In this document: in pieces, positions 8,676 through 17,439 of the stretch | Layout: each line of letters starts with the position of its first letter | How positions within the stretch are numbered: the stretch's first letter is position 1 | DNA from: Pseudogracilibacillus auburnensis | GTDB taxonomy: Bacteria; Bacillota; Bacilli; Bacillales; Amphibacillaceae | Length of the DNA: 64,000 nucleotides | Assembly (NCBI RefSeq): GCF_003201975.1 | Contig: NZ_QJJQ01000007.1 | Location: 1-64,000 of the forward strand | Direction of reading: 5' to 3' | Notes under the pieces: generated by a model | Database searches by the model: none | Seen by the model: the letters and a program-made list of their open reading frames with translations, nothing else | Told to the model about the DNA's origin: nothing | Made by a program: the position numbers and the translations under genes

Positions 8676-8704
8676 TTGCACTTCTTACTTGTATGTGATA
8701 TATT
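8676..8704 (+). promoter_or_regulatory. Candidate sigma-A promoter of the GntR-racemase operon
   Basis: TTGCAC and TATATT are separated by exactly 17 bp and lie 33 bp before the start codon of the regulator gene. Confidence 0.6.
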
Positions 8705-8736
8705 ACATTTAATATATTTAAAGTTGGTGAAACTGA

Positions 8737-9417
8737 ATGAATTACTTACATATGGAGCAAAAAATCCAGCGTACATTTATACGTGATGAAGTATACGAAA
8801 TATTATTAGATTGGATCGTTACTGGCACGTTACGAGCTGATCAACAAATCCGAGATAAAGAGATCTCTAAACAACTTGGTGTGAGCAGAACACCAATTAG
8901 GGAAGCACTTCTACGTCTTGAGAATGAAGGTTTTGTACAAACGAAAGCTAATAGTTCCACCTTTGTGACTCCGATCAATTATGATGAAATTTCACATTAT
9001 TATTCCATTGCTTATACACTTGAAAAACTGGCTGTTGAGGATATGTTTACTAAAATTACCAATCAACATCTTAAAAAAATGGAAATAGTGAATCAGGAAA
9101 TGTATCATTCTATTCAAAAGGGAGAATATTTTACTGCTGTAAAAAAAGACACCGAGTTTCATGCCCTTTTTATCTCACTGTCATCAAATTCGGAATTGAA
9201 AAAAATGCTTGCAAATCTTAAACAAAAACTAAAAAGAATAGAACTCTTTTATTATGACAAAGCAAAAGGGGTTCACTTATCGTTTTCTGAACACAAAAAA
9301 ATTATTGCAGCATTTAAACAAAATGATATGAATTTAACGCTTGATTCTGTTGAACAAAATTGGAGAAATGGAATGGAAAGAATTCAAAAATACTTAATAG
9401 AAAAAGGTGACATGTAA
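8737..9417 (+). CDS. GntR-family transcriptional regulator (FadR/FCD type)
   Basis: A 226-residue regulator. Residues about 12-80 form a winged helix-turn-helix with the GntR signature QIRDKEISKQLGVSRTPIRE followed by ALLRLENEGFV. The remaining all-helical part (EKLAVEDMF, FHALFI, SFSEHKKIIAAF) fits an FCD ligand-binding domain, which in this class usually senses small organic acids. It is followed immediately by the racemase-like gene, so it probably controls that gene and itself. The pair has no counterpart at this position in B. subtilis and looks like an inserted metabolic module. Confidence 0.88.
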   Translation: MNYLHMEQKIQRTFIRDEVYEILLDWIVTGTLRADQQIRDKEISKQLGVSRTPIREALLRLENEGFVQTKANSSTFVTPINYDEISHYYSIAYTLEKLAVEDMFTKITNQHLKKMEIVNQEMYHSIQKGEYFTAVKKDTEFHALFISLSSNSELKKMLANLKQKLKRIELFYYDKAKGVHLSFSEHKKIIAAFKQNDMNLTLDSVEQNWRNGMERIQKYLIEKGDM

Positions 9418-9418
9418 A

Positions 9419-10105
9419 ATGAAAAAGACAATCGGGATTATTGGTGGGATAAGCCCAGCTTCAACAATTAAATATTATGAAAAAATAGTTGATCTATACT
9501 ATGAGAAAAATAAAGATTATTACTACCCAGAAATTAAAATTCACAGCCTTGATTTCCAGTACTTCACAGACTTGGAGAACAATCAACAAACCGAAGATTA
9601 TATCGACTATATATCTAACAGCATCTATTCACTTGAAAAATCTGGTGTGGATGTCATCATTATGGCAGCCAATTCACCTCATTCTGTTTTCAATCAAGTA
9701 GCTTTTCATGCAAATGTTCCGATGATTAGCATTGTAGAAGAAACGGTAAAAAATGCTCTTAAATACAATTTAAAAAATGTATTATTGACTGGAATTAACT
9801 ATACAATGAAATCAACATTCTATACAGATATATTTGAAAAGAATGGGATTAAACTACTTGTTCCCTCTGATCAAGAACAAGATGAGATTAATACTATTAT
9901 CTTTGATGAACTCGTCATAAACAAGATTACAGATCAATCTAGACAAAGAATACTTGAAATTATAAACAAGTATCCAATCGATGGAGTAATACTTGGTTGT
10001 ACAGAATTACCACTCTTAATCCACCAAGAAACTTGCCCTGTTCGTGTGTTAGATACGATGACCTTACATGTAGAGGCTGTACTGAACTTTCTTGAGAGTC
10101 ATTGA
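9419..10105 (+). CDS. Aspartate/glutamate racemase-family protein
   Basis: A 228-residue protein of the Asp/Glu racemase fold: GIIGGISPASTIKYYEKI at the N-terminus and LGCTELPLL near residue 195. These enzymes normally use two cysteines, one per half. The second is present (GCTE), but the first position reads MAANSPH with no Cys. It may therefore be a one-cysteine member with a different chemistry or a non-racemising lyase-like activity; the substrate is unknown. The ATG lies 1 bp after the stop of the GntR gene, with AAAGGTG about 9 nt upstream, so the two genes are translationally coupled. Confidence 0.82.
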   Translation: MKKTIGIIGGISPASTIKYYEKIVDLYYEKNKDYYYPEIKIHSLDFQYFTDLENNQQTEDYIDYISNSIYSLEKSGVDVIIMAANSPHSVFNQVAFHANVPMISIVEETVKNALKYNLKNVLLTGINYTMKSTFYTDIFEKNGIKLLVPSDQEQDEINTIIFDELVINKITDQSRQRILEIINKYPIDGVILGCTELPLLIHQETCPVRVLDTMTLHVEAVLNFLESH

Positions 10106-10774
10106 TTAGGATGTGGATAAAGTATAGAAAAGAATTTTTATGATTGGGGATTAATATAGAAACTCTTTTAACATTAAACAGGACATTTTTCTATTAATAT
10201 GAAGGAGACCGATATCATTTTGTAAACTCCCAATGATACAAGGCAAGCTTTATGTAAAATAATTAAAACCTTTGCAATATCGGAAAGGTGTTAATACATA
10301 ACGAACTATACAAGTGATTTAATTTTTATTATAGCCATTTCTATCAAGTTTCCTTAAATAGAAACCATTTTTAATCCTTTTGTCTGTATGATCAAACGTG
10401 TAAAGGGAGTAATAAAATATTATATTTTCAAGTTAGGCAACTATAAACGATTTCTTCTTGCCTGTTCAAGATATACCTTAGTTACTCCTTAAAGTCTTTC
10501 AAGATTTGATCTCTCATTTTCTTCTATAAAAATTGTAATAACCCAACTTTCTACTCGATGAATCTACTATTTGCTTAAAGGGATATTCGAAGAGATGAAT
10601 CTCTTGATCTGATAAGGGAATACACCGATTTTATTTGTGCGAAAACTGTTAAAACACTAGATAATAGAGATGCTAGATCCCCTTACAACCGTTAAAGTAT
10701 AAGCTTTTTAAAATAATACTTCATCGGCAGCGCATTTCATAGTATAATATAAATTAGACTGGAGGTATGAGGAT
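10106..10774. other. Non-coding gap after the racemase gene
   Basis: About 670 bp with no reading frame longer than a few dozen codons, no recognisable RNA and no clear terminator. I see nothing that can be named. The promoter of the following two-gene unit is presumably near its right end. Confidence 0.45.
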
Positions 10775-11128
10775 ATGGTTTATTTATGCGTATCTATCGT
10801 TGTAATCGCTCTTATTTTGTTTATCAGTTCCTTTTTTATGGAAGATAAATATCAAAAGTTAGAAGACCAATTAGAGCAATTTTCAATTGCAACGATGCAA
10901 GATACATATCAAATGAAAAAGAAGATCAAAATCTTAGAAGAAGAGTTGTTGTCGGGAGATCCACAAAATACGTCTTTTAAAAATATTCCGCCATCACTTA
11001 AAAATAAGCCATTGCTATTACAAAAAGTGTATCATTTGTCTCAGCAAGGCTATTCTATAGAGGATATTTCTAAACAAACAGACTTAAGTAGTCACGATAT
11101 CCAAACGATTTTAACTAATAATATTTAG
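10775..11128 (+). CDS. Small membrane-anchored protein with coiled coil and C-terminal helix-turn-helix-like motif
   Basis: A 117-residue protein with one N-terminal membrane helix (about 2-20), a coiled-coil stretch (about 25-60) and a C-terminal segment [20 protein letters not shown] that resembles a helix-turn-helix. This layout recalls SwrB/DUF6115-type proteins. GGAGGT lies 8 nt before the ATG. Only 24 bp separate it from the next gene, so they form an operon. By position the pair could correspond to the small genes yqzC/yqzD of B. subtilis, but I could not confirm that. Confidence 0.75.
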   Translation: MVYLCVSIVVIALILFISSFFMEDKYQKLEDQLEQFSIATMQDTYQMKKKIKILEEELLSGDPQNTSFKNIPPSLKNKPLLLQKVYHLSQQGYSIEDISKQTDLSSHDIQTILTNNI

Positions 11129-11152
11129 TAAATAAGGAGATTGAAAAATAAA

Positions 11153-11758
11153 ATGAAACAATCCATTCGTTTTTTTTCACTTGGTTTACTAACTTCGGCC
11201 ATTTTTTTATACGGATTTTATTTATTTTCCGACACTTCGTCTGCGGATGTCGAAACGATTCCTGTTGAGACATTAATTTCACAAATTGAATCTGATGGCT
11301 ATCGAGTGATTACAGAAGATGAATTTATCTCATTCTCCTTAAAAAATGAAGAGAAGGATGAAGAAGAGGTAAAAGAAGAGAAAGTGGATAAAGAGAAAAA
11401 GCAAGATAAAGAAGAGAAAGAATCAACAGCTAAAAAAGATTCGAAAAAAGAAACAAAAAAAGACTCTAAGAAAAAGAAATCCAAAAAAACGAAAAATGAT
11501 GATGCAGACAAAGATAAAGAAGATGACAAAGATGAAGTGAAAAAAGCAACATTTACAACAAAAGAAGGCGTCGTATCACAAGATATTGCTGATATATTAG
11601 TAGAAAACGAGATTATTGATGATCGCCAAAAGTTTTTAGATTATCTTGATGATAATGGGTATAGTACTCGCCTCCAAATTGGGAAATTCAAAGTAAATAG
11701 TGATATGAGCCATAAAGAATTAGCCGAAGTAATTACTACATATCCAGGAAGTAACTAA
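11153..11758 (+). CDS. Membrane-anchored Lys/Glu-rich protein with C-terminal MltG/YceG-like module
   Basis: A 201-residue protein with one N-terminal membrane segment (about 6-23), a very highly charged Lys-Glu-Asp linker (about 65-130) and a C-terminal globular part. That part contains GVVSQDIADILVENEIIDD, FLDYLDDNGYS and LQIGKFKVNSDMSHKELAEV. This pattern resembles the small LysM-like subdomain of MltG/YceG proteins (endolytic murein transglycosylases) without the catalytic domain. A cell-envelope role is inferred only. AAGGAGA lies 12 nt before the ATG; a TTG start four codons earlier is too close to it. Confidence 0.75.
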   Translation: MKQSIRFFSLGLLTSAIFLYGFYLFSDTSSADVETIPVETLISQIESDGYRVITEDEFISFSLKNEEKDEEEVKEEKVDKEKKQDKEEKESTAKKDSKKETKKDSKKKKSKKTKNDDADKDKEDDKDEVKKATFTTKEGVVSQDIADILVENEIIDDRQKFLDYLDDNGYSTRLQIGKFKVNSDMSHKELAEVITTYPGSN

Positions 11759-11800
11759 AAAAATGGTCTGAAACATTAACGTTTCAGACCATTTTTATTC
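11757..11800. terminator. Bidirectional terminator between convergent genes
   Basis: AAATGGTCTGAAAC and GTTTCAGACCATTT form a perfect 14-bp stem with a 6-nt loop, with A/T runs on both sides. It serves the two-gene plus-strand unit and also overlaps the 3' end of pbpA. Confidence 0.92.
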
Positions 11801-13894
11801 CTCATTTTGTTCCTCATCATCTGTCATTTCACCATCATTACCAGAACTAGAACGGTTTTCTTTTAGCTTAAAATACGTATCTAATAATTGTCGACCAATC
11901 TTATGGTTAATATCAGCGCCGCTTTTTTTAGTTAATTGGGGTACGATTACAGCGAAAGCTACTTCCGGATCATCATAAGGTGCATAGCCAACTAATGCTA
12001 GGTTTTCAACATCTACTCGATAAGTTGAACCATCATCCCTTTTTAAATAAACCTCATTCTCAGCGGTTCCCGTCTTACCGACAGCACCATAGCCATTTCC
12101 CGCCCAATTACGATAACCAGTACCATTAACTTCATTAAATACTCGCCAAAATCCCGTTTGAACACGTTTCACATAACTTGGGTCTATATCAATTTCATTT
12201 AATACGTTCGGATGATTCACTTTATAAACAGAGCCAAGTTCATTATCAACCGATGGATTTCTGATCTCTTTTACTAGATGTGGTTGAACTCGTTTTCCGT
12301 CATTGGCAATCGTTGCAACGTATTGCCCCAATTGTAATGTCGTATACGTGTCATACTGACCAATTGCGAGATCCATTATTTTAGTTGAATCTGGCCCCAC
12401 ATAACCTGTTGATTCAAATGGAAAATCAACTCCGGTACTTAGACCTAAACCAAATTGATTAAAATAATTTCTCATTAGCCGCATACCTTCTGGATTCAAT
12501 GCCGCCTTGGCGTTACTTGGAAATGGATAGCGATATTCGCCTGCCATCCGAAGTCCAATATAAAACATATATACGTTCGATGATAATTTTAAGGCAGATG
12601 AGTCATCTACCGATCCTAATGGCTTATAAGACCCCTTTAGTGGTGTATCAGCAATTTTGATCGGGCTGTCTGTAAAGTATTGCCCTGGGGTAATCACACC
12701 AGATTGTAACCCCGCTAAGACGGTTGCTCCCTTTACTGTTGAGCCTGGGCGATGAGCATCATATAGCACTTTATGTGGGGTGTTTTCATATTCATTTGTT
12801 TCTTTATTATAATGCTGTCCACTTAATGCTAAAATTTCCCCCGTCTTCGGATTTAATACGATAGCAAGCACATCTTCTAAATAGTAATTTCCTCGTCCTT
12901 TAGCGGCCTTTAATTCTTTTAATAAAATTTCATCTGCTAGTTCTTGATATTCCATATCAAGGCTTAAGACAAGATCTTTCCCTCTTTCACCGTCAACAAC
13001 GATATCTGAACCAATGACATTTCCAGTTTTAGTCGTTGTATATTGCACTTGTTCTTTTCTGCCACGTAACACATCTTCATATTGTTCTTCCAAACCACTT
13101 TTTCCAACCCGATCATTCCGATTATACCCTCTCGTTAAGTAATAATCTTCCTTTTCAGCAGGAATCCCCTGATCTTGGGAAGTAATGGATCCGATAATCG
13201 ATTTAATCGTATCATTGTATTTATATTGTCTTTCCCAATCAGTTGTCGCATTGATACCGGGAAGATCGCTTAAATGTTCGGCAATTTTCGCATATTCTTT
13301 TACTGTAATATCTTTGTTTTTGATTACTTCAGGAGTTAACGCATATGCCTTATCTAACTGACGTTTAATTGCAATGATTTGTAAGTCTTCATCCGTAAAG
13401 TCGCTTATATCTTCTTCTGTAATTCTTTTGAGCGCAAGTTTGTATTGTTCGACATCATCTAATTTTTCTATTTCATTATCGGTCAGTCGCTCCACCGCTT
13501 TTTCTACATTATTTAAATACCAATACTCTTTTTTATTATGTTCGGTAATCTTTTTAATTTCATTTTTTTCCATCGTAATAAAATTAGTTAACTTTTTGGC
13601 TAATTTTAATTTATCTTCCGCCTGCACCCTTTTCGGAGGTGTATAGGTGATCGAATATAATGGCTGATTATCGACAACTACTTCTCCATTTCGATCAAAC
13701 ATCTTCCCACGCGGAACTGGTGATCTAGATGTATCCTGAATCGTCCTGTCGATCTCCTCTTGAAAGCTTTCTCCTTGTAATATTTGTACGATTCCTAATT
13801 GTAATACGAGGATAGAAAACAATATAAAAACAATAAAAAATAATATATTTAAACGAAAGGGAACTCGTGATTCTTTATTTTTTTTCTTGTCCAC
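11795..13894 (-). CDS. pbpA: Class B penicillin-binding protein 2A (PbpA), peptidoglycan transpeptidase
   Basis: A 699-residue protein with an N-terminal anchor (about 13-37), a long dimerisation domain and a C-terminal transpeptidase domain. Seen are RPGSTVKG (SxxK with the acyl-enzyme Ser), SSN and KTGTAE, the three penicillin-binding motifs in order. It cross-links peptidoglycan during side-wall synthesis in rods. The start is a GTG with AGGGGG 9 nt upstream. A longer frame upstream would be translated from an inverted-repeat element and is rejected. It lies beside yqgE and sodA as in B. subtilis, but no pst phosphate operon follows. Confidence 0.93.
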   Translation of the reverse strand: MDKKKNKESRVPFRLNILFFIVFILFSILVLQLGIVQILQGESFQEEIDRTIQDTSRSPVPRGKMFDRNGEVVVDNQPLYSITYTPPKRVQAEDKLKLAKKLTNFITMEKNEIKKITEHNKKEYWYLNNVEKAVERLTDNEIEKLDDVEQYKLALKRITEEDISDFTDEDLQIIAIKRQLDKAYALTPEVIKNKDITVKEYAKIAEHLSDLPGINATTDWERQYKYNDTIKSIIGSITSQDQGIPAEKEDYYLTRGYNRNDRVGKSGLEEQYEDVLRGRKEQVQYTTTKTGNVIGSDIVVDGERGKDLVLSLDMEYQELADEILLKELKAAKGRGNYYLEDVLAIVLNPKTGEILALSGQHYNKETNEYENTPHKVLYDAHRPGSTVKGATVLAGLQSGVITPGQYFTDSPIKIADTPLKGSYKPLGSVDDSSALKLSSNVYMFYIGLRMAGEYRYPFPSNAKAALNPEGMRLMRNYFNQFGLGLSTGVDFPFESTGYVGPDSTKIMDLAIGQYDTYTTLQLGQYVATIANDGKRVQPHLVKEIRNPSVDNELGSVYKVNHPNVLNEIDIDPSYVKRVQTGFWRVFNEVNGTGYRNWAGNGYGAVGKTGTAENEVYLKRDDGSTYRVDVENLALVGYAPYDDPEVAFAVIVPQLTKKSGADINHKIGRQLLDTYFKLKENRSSSGNDGEMTDDEEQNEE

Positions 13895-13915
13895 CCAATC
13901 ATTCCCCCTTAAGTA

Positions 13916-14067
13916 CGTGTTCAAAAAGGAGGTTAAAAAAAGACCGAGCATTCGAGGCGGCGTAGATCCCCGCACCCCAGCGTATTCTTCTTAATACGTA
14001 AGTAGCGAAAAAAGCAAGCCAACAAAGAAATGCGAAGTGTCATTTTTACCGAACTTTTTGAACAACC
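13916..14067. repeat. MITE-like element with GTTCAAAAAG terminal inverted repeats
   Basis: GTGTTCAAAAAGGAGGTT at one end and CTTTTTGAACAACCT at the other form inverted termini around about 150 bp. Sequences with this kind of end are common interspersed repeats in Bacillaceae genomes. It lies directly ahead of the pbpA ribosome site and so separates the gene from its original upstream region. Confidence 0.6.
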
Positions 14068-14309
14068 TCTCTATTTAATCACACTAATTAATTATAGCAT
14101 TTTACTAGTAGAAAATTAATTAATAACTCAACTTTCGCACCAATAAAATGAGTTCAAACAGTTCGCCTAGGTAAGATTGAGGTGCTTCTAATGATCTCCT
14201 TGAACACCTCGGTATAATAAACCCTTTTTCAAAATATTGGGACTGTAAATCCTTCTCCTACCGAATAGATTGATTGTTTTTGACATAGAAGAAATAAACT
14301 GTGCAGTAA

Positions 14310-14592
14310 CTTCAGATAGCGGGATGACCTACCGCTACGGAAATACACTCCGCTTTCCGCGGGCGGCTGATGAGCCTCCTTGTGCTACGCACTGCGTAGT
14401 CTCACCGATGCCTTTCCTAAGGCCACTGAAAAAGTCCCCAAGGTTTGTGTACATGTGTTCCATCCGAATCCACTTCGCTCTCCGCGGGCAACGCCTCAAC
14501 TAATTTCGGCTGTTGCTATTCCCGCAGGAGTCTTCGTGAATTCGGATTCCACACAAACATGGAATGTTTACTTTAATCCAAAGTCAACTTGA
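14310..14592. repeat. GC-rich intergenic repeat of Bacillaceae type
   Basis: This block is clearly more GC-rich than its surroundings and contains ACTCCGCTTTCCGCGGGCGG and CTTCGCTCTCCGCGGGCAAC, with CCCGCAGGAGTC further on. Such sequences recur between genes in many Bacillaceae. The open frames across it are by-products of the composition. The rest of the pbpA-yqgE gap is AT-rich and featureless. Confidence 0.55.
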
Positions 14593-14663
14593 GCAATGTA
14601 TCTTCATCCTACTTAATTTTTTGTCCATTTCACTCTGCGCAAGTTGAGTTAATAAGGATAGTT

Positions 14664-15893
14664 TCAGCCATTTTTTTCATATACCAAATGTACTTTATTC
14701 ATAAAATAAAAAATCAATAAATAAGCATGACTAAAGATCGCAAGTAAGTAAGGTATTGGCGTTGTTTTATCAATAAACGTAACAGATAAAATGAAAATTA
14801 AAATAGATAAAATCCGTCCTGCGTTCACAAAAATTTCTAAGGTGACGACATATTCAATTCGAAGCTCTTTTGCATAATTACTTTGTCCAATAACATCATA
14901 AGTCATTGAATTAAAAGGAACATTGATGATCGGGTATCCAATCCCAATTACGATCGCATATGTTATTAAATGAACATAGGTTAAATCAAATAAAATAATA
15001 AAAACGGAAAAGCTGATGATCATACTACCTAAAAGGATTGCTTTTTTTCTCATCGGTTGATTGATCAATTTTGTGACGAGTAAATAAAAAACGAAAGAAA
15101 GTCCACTTAAACATAAATTAAACATTCCTAAGGCAAATTCACTTTTTGTAATTAAAAACACCCAAATAGTAATAACAAATACAAATAAACCTTCACGCAT
15201 TCCTTGAAAAATATTTGCACTAATAACATTTCTCCAATTTTTACTATGCTGGATCTCTTTTAATACAGTAACTAAATCATATTTTCCATCAGCACCTCTT
15301 CGTTTTAAAAAGAAACTACAAATTACTGCTAAAATAAATAAGCCGAATGAGAGGGAAAAGACAGTCATATATCCAATATTAGTTGTCATTTTTGCAATGA
15401 TAATACCTGCCAACAAAGGACCAATCATTCCGCCAAGTGATTCTAAACCACCCATAAATCCGTTAAATACATCTCTTGTATCAGGCTCTGTAATTTCAAA
15501 TGTTAGCAAATTAAATGCTAACCAATAAAATCCATATCCAACCCCTAATAAACAACCTAGAAGAAAATTATATGTTGCCGCCCTTTCTCCAACAATTAAA
15601 ACAGTGAGGAAAAAGATTGATAAAAAAGTGACCCCTAATCGTAGTACGATGATCCGGTCGATTTTCTTTGCCAACTTTCCGGCTAATACGAATGTTGCTG
15701 GCTGAAAAATAAAAATCGCCAAATTATACATAGCGATAACGATAAAATCATTCGCCTGACGCCATAAATAGACATTGACAAATGTATTCGATAAAAATAT
15801 CCCTAAAGAATACAATCCGCCAATTGTAAGTAGTAAAACTAAATCTCGATTTAATGACTTTTTATCTAAAAAAAACAATGCCAACTTCAACAT
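14664..15893 (-). CDS. yqgE: Major facilitator superfamily transporter (YqgE)
   Basis: A 409-residue membrane protein with about 12 hydrophobic segments in two halves joined by a charged loop near residues 195-220. The segment GKLAKKIDR after the second helix is the MFS loop 2-3 signature. The position between sodA and pbpA identifies it as YqgE, whose substrate is unknown. AAAGGAGT lies 8 nt before the ATG. Confidence 0.88.
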   Translation of the reverse strand: MLKLALFFLDKKSLNRDLVLLLTIGGLYSLGIFLSNTFVNVYLWRQANDFIVIAMYNLAIFIFQPATFVLAGKLAKKIDRIIVLRLGVTFLSIFFLTVLIVGERAATYNFLLGCLLGVGYGFYWLAFNLLTFEITEPDTRDVFNGFMGGLESLGGMIGPLLAGIIIAKMTTNIGYMTVFSLSFGLFILAVICSFFLKRRGADGKYDLVTVLKEIQHSKNWRNVISANIFQGMREGLFVFVITIWVFLITKSEFALGMFNLCLSGLSFVFYLLVTKLINQPMRKKAILLGSMIISFSVFIILFDLTYVHLITYAIVIGIGYPIINVPFNSMTYDVIGQSNYAKELRIEYVVTLEIFVNAGRILSILIFILSVTFIDKTTPIPYLLAIFSHAYLLIFYFMNKVHLVYEKNG

Positions 15894-15984
15894 ATCACAA
15901 GACTCCTTTAATAATTATATTGTGAGCAACTACGGGAGAGATATGTAAAGTTTTTTTCTAGATAAATTCAGGGAATGAAAACAA

Positions 15985-16020
15985 AAACATGCGGAGAAAA
16001 TTTATTCTCCGCATGTTTAG
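15985..16020 (-). terminator. Terminator of sodA
   Basis: AACATGCGGAGAA and TTCTCCGCATGTT form a 13-bp stem; on the minus strand the stem is followed by TTTTTGTTTTC. Confidence 0.9.
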
Positions 16021-16041
16021 AAATTACTTGTATTTTCTATG

Positions 16042-16653
16042 TTATTTTGCTTCATTATAATTTTTTGTTACTTCGTCCCAATTAACCTTATCCCAAAATG
16101 CTTTTGCATACTCAGGACGTCTATTTTGGTAGTTTAAGTAGTAAGCGTGCTCCCAAACATCAAGACCTAGTAAAGGAGCTTTTCCTTCCATAATCGGTGA
16201 ATCCTGATTTGGTGTACTCGTCACTTCAATTTCTCCATTGCTAAGTACAAGCCATGCCCAACCTGAGCCGAAACGTGTTGCTGCAGCTTTTTCAAATGCT
16301 TCTTTAAATGCATCAAAGCTACCAAATTTTTCGTTAATTTTTTCTGCAAGCTCGCCTGTTGGCTCTCCACCACCTGTTGGAGATAGCGTTTTCCAGAATA
16401 GACTGTGGTTAGCGTGTCCTCCACCATTATTACGTACTGCTGTACGAATATCTTCTGGAACAGTATTTAAATCACTAATTAAGTCCTCTATCGTTTTACT
16501 TTGAAGATCTGGATGACCTTCTAAAGCCGCATTCAAATTTGTTACGTACGTATTATGATGCTTTGTGTGGTGAATATTCATTGTCTCTTTATCAATGGTA
16601 GGTTCTAATGCATCATAAGCATATGGTAATTCAGGTAATTCAAACTTTGACAT
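16042..16653 (-). CDS. sodA: Superoxide dismutase [Mn]
   Basis: A 203-residue cytosolic enzyme that converts superoxide to oxygen and hydrogen peroxide. The four metal ligands are visible: H28 in NIHHTKHH, H83 in [14 protein letters not shown]165 and H169 in [10 protein letters not shown]. The GGHANH and WEHAYY contexts are those of Mn-type enzymes, although Fe use cannot be excluded from sequence. GGAGAGG lies about 9 nt before the ATG. The gene has its own terminator and looks monocistronic. Confidence 0.97.
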   Translation of the reverse strand: MSKFELPELPYAYDALEPTIDKETMNIHHTKHHNTYVTNLNAALEGHPDLQSKTIEDLISDLNTVPEDIRTAVRNNGGGHANHSLFWKTLSPTGGGEPTGELAEKINEKFGSFDAFKEAFEKAAATRFGSGWAWLVLSNGEIEVTSTPNQDSPIMEGKAPLLGLDVWEHAYYLNYQNRRPEYAKAFWDKVNWDEVTKNYNEAK

Positions 16654-16967
16654 AAATTATTCCTCTCCTTCAGAAAAATTTTGGTATCTTATATGTAAAG
16701 GTTATCAGAGCTTCCATATTCGTGCAAATCTTTCGCATCATTTTACTTAGATTATTCATTAATTCTTTGTAAAATGAACTATTGGATTATCAAAAATAGT
16801 TGTCCGTGATGTTGAAGGGCTTATTAGGTCGATGTCAGTCACATGACGTGACCAATTCTAGCCGATAAGCTAGCATACTTATTTTTCGTCACGAACATCC
16901 AATCTCCCGAAATAGTTACCATTTATATGGAGGTATCATGAATATGAAGCAAACTTGATTTCCTGCA
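16654..16967. other. Gap between the tRNA operon terminator and sodA
   Basis: No reading frame. It contains the sodA upstream region on the minus strand, and in the middle a loose inverted repeat in which GTCCGTGATGTT and CGTCACGAACATCC surround a partly self-complementary centre (GTCACATGACGTGAC). I cannot assign a function to the palindrome. Confidence 0.4.
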
Positions 16968-16996
16968 ATAAAAAAACAAGCAATCCGCTTGTATAA
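16968..16996 (-). terminator. Terminator of the tRNA operon
   Basis: On the minus strand ACAAGC-GGATT-GCTTGT is followed by TTTTTTT, starting 8 nt beyond the 3' end of tRNA-Phe. Confidence 0.88.
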
Positions 16997-17001
16997 AAAT
17001 G

Positions 17002-17074
17002 TGGCTCGAGACGGAATCGAACCGCCGACACAAGGATTTTCAGTCCTTTGCTCTACCGACTGAGCTATCGAGCC
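17002..17074 (-). tRNA. tRNA-Phe (anticodon GAA)
   Basis: The cloverleaf is complete with acceptor GGCTCGA/TCGAGCC and anticodon loop CTGAAAA. The 3' CCA is not encoded. Last gene of a five-tRNA transcript. Confidence 0.96.
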
Positions 17075-17099
17075 GTTATATATGTATGAATAAAATAAA

Positions 17100-17192
17100 T
17101 GGAGGAGGAAGAGGGATTCGAACCCCCGCGGGCTTTGACACCCCTGTCGGTTTTCAAGACCGATCCCTTCAGCCAGACTTGGGTATTCCTCC
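17100..17192 (-). tRNA. tRNA-Ser (anticodon UGA)
   Basis: A class II tRNA with long variable arm, acceptor GGAGGAA/TTCCTCC and anticodon loop CTTGAAA. The CCA is encoded. The discriminator base reads U where Ser tRNAs normally carry G. Confidence 0.95.
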
Positions 17193-17203
17193 GAGTTTTA
17201 TAA

Positions 17204-17280
17204 TGGTGGACCCTGCAGGACTCGAACCTGCGACCGATCGGTTATGAGCCGATAGCTCTAACCAACTGAGCTAAGGGTCC
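17204..17280 (-). tRNA. tRNA with CAU anticodon, probably tRNA-Ile2 (lysidine type)
   Basis: Acceptor GGACCCT/AGGGTCC, anticodon loop CTCATAA, encoded CCA. The body resembles tRNA-Ile2, whose C34 is changed to lysidine by TilS so that it reads AUA, more than elongator tRNA-Met, which is the next gene. Confidence 0.85.
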
Positions 17281-17287
17281 TAATGGA

Positions 17288-17361
17288 TAGCGGCGGAGGG
17301 GATCGAACCCACGACCTCACGGGTATGAACCGTACGCTCTCGCCAGCTGAGCTACGCCGCC
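17288..17361 (-). tRNA. tRNA-Met, elongator (anticodon CAU)
   Basis: Acceptor GGCGGCG paired to CGCCGCU with a terminal G-U pair, anticodon loop TTCATAC. CCA is not encoded. The body matches elongator Met rather than the initiator. Confidence 0.93.
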
Positions 17362-17364
17362 ATA

Positions 17365-17439
17365 TGGCTCCACAGGTAGGATTCGAACCTACGACCGATC
17401 GGTTAACAGCCGATTGCTCTACCACTGAGCTACTGTGGA
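17365..17439 (-). tRNA. tRNA-Asn (anticodon GUU)
   Basis: Acceptor TCCACAG/CTGTGGA, anticodon loop CTGTTAA, encoded CCA, discriminator G. It is the first gene of the operon. Its first 25 nt recur twice in the tandem repeat just upstream. Confidence 0.96.

Noticed and set aside
11299-11529. Poly-Ser/Phe frame on the minus strand
   Set aside because: It is the antisense of the Lys/Glu-rich linker of the plus-strand gene.
14270-14592. Open frames with a basic, Pro-rich product on the plus strand
   Set aside because: They run through a GC-rich intergenic repeat and have no ribosome site or known relatives.
16999-17247. Plus-strand frame of 82 codons
   Set aside because: It is read antisense through tRNA-Phe and tRNA-Ser.
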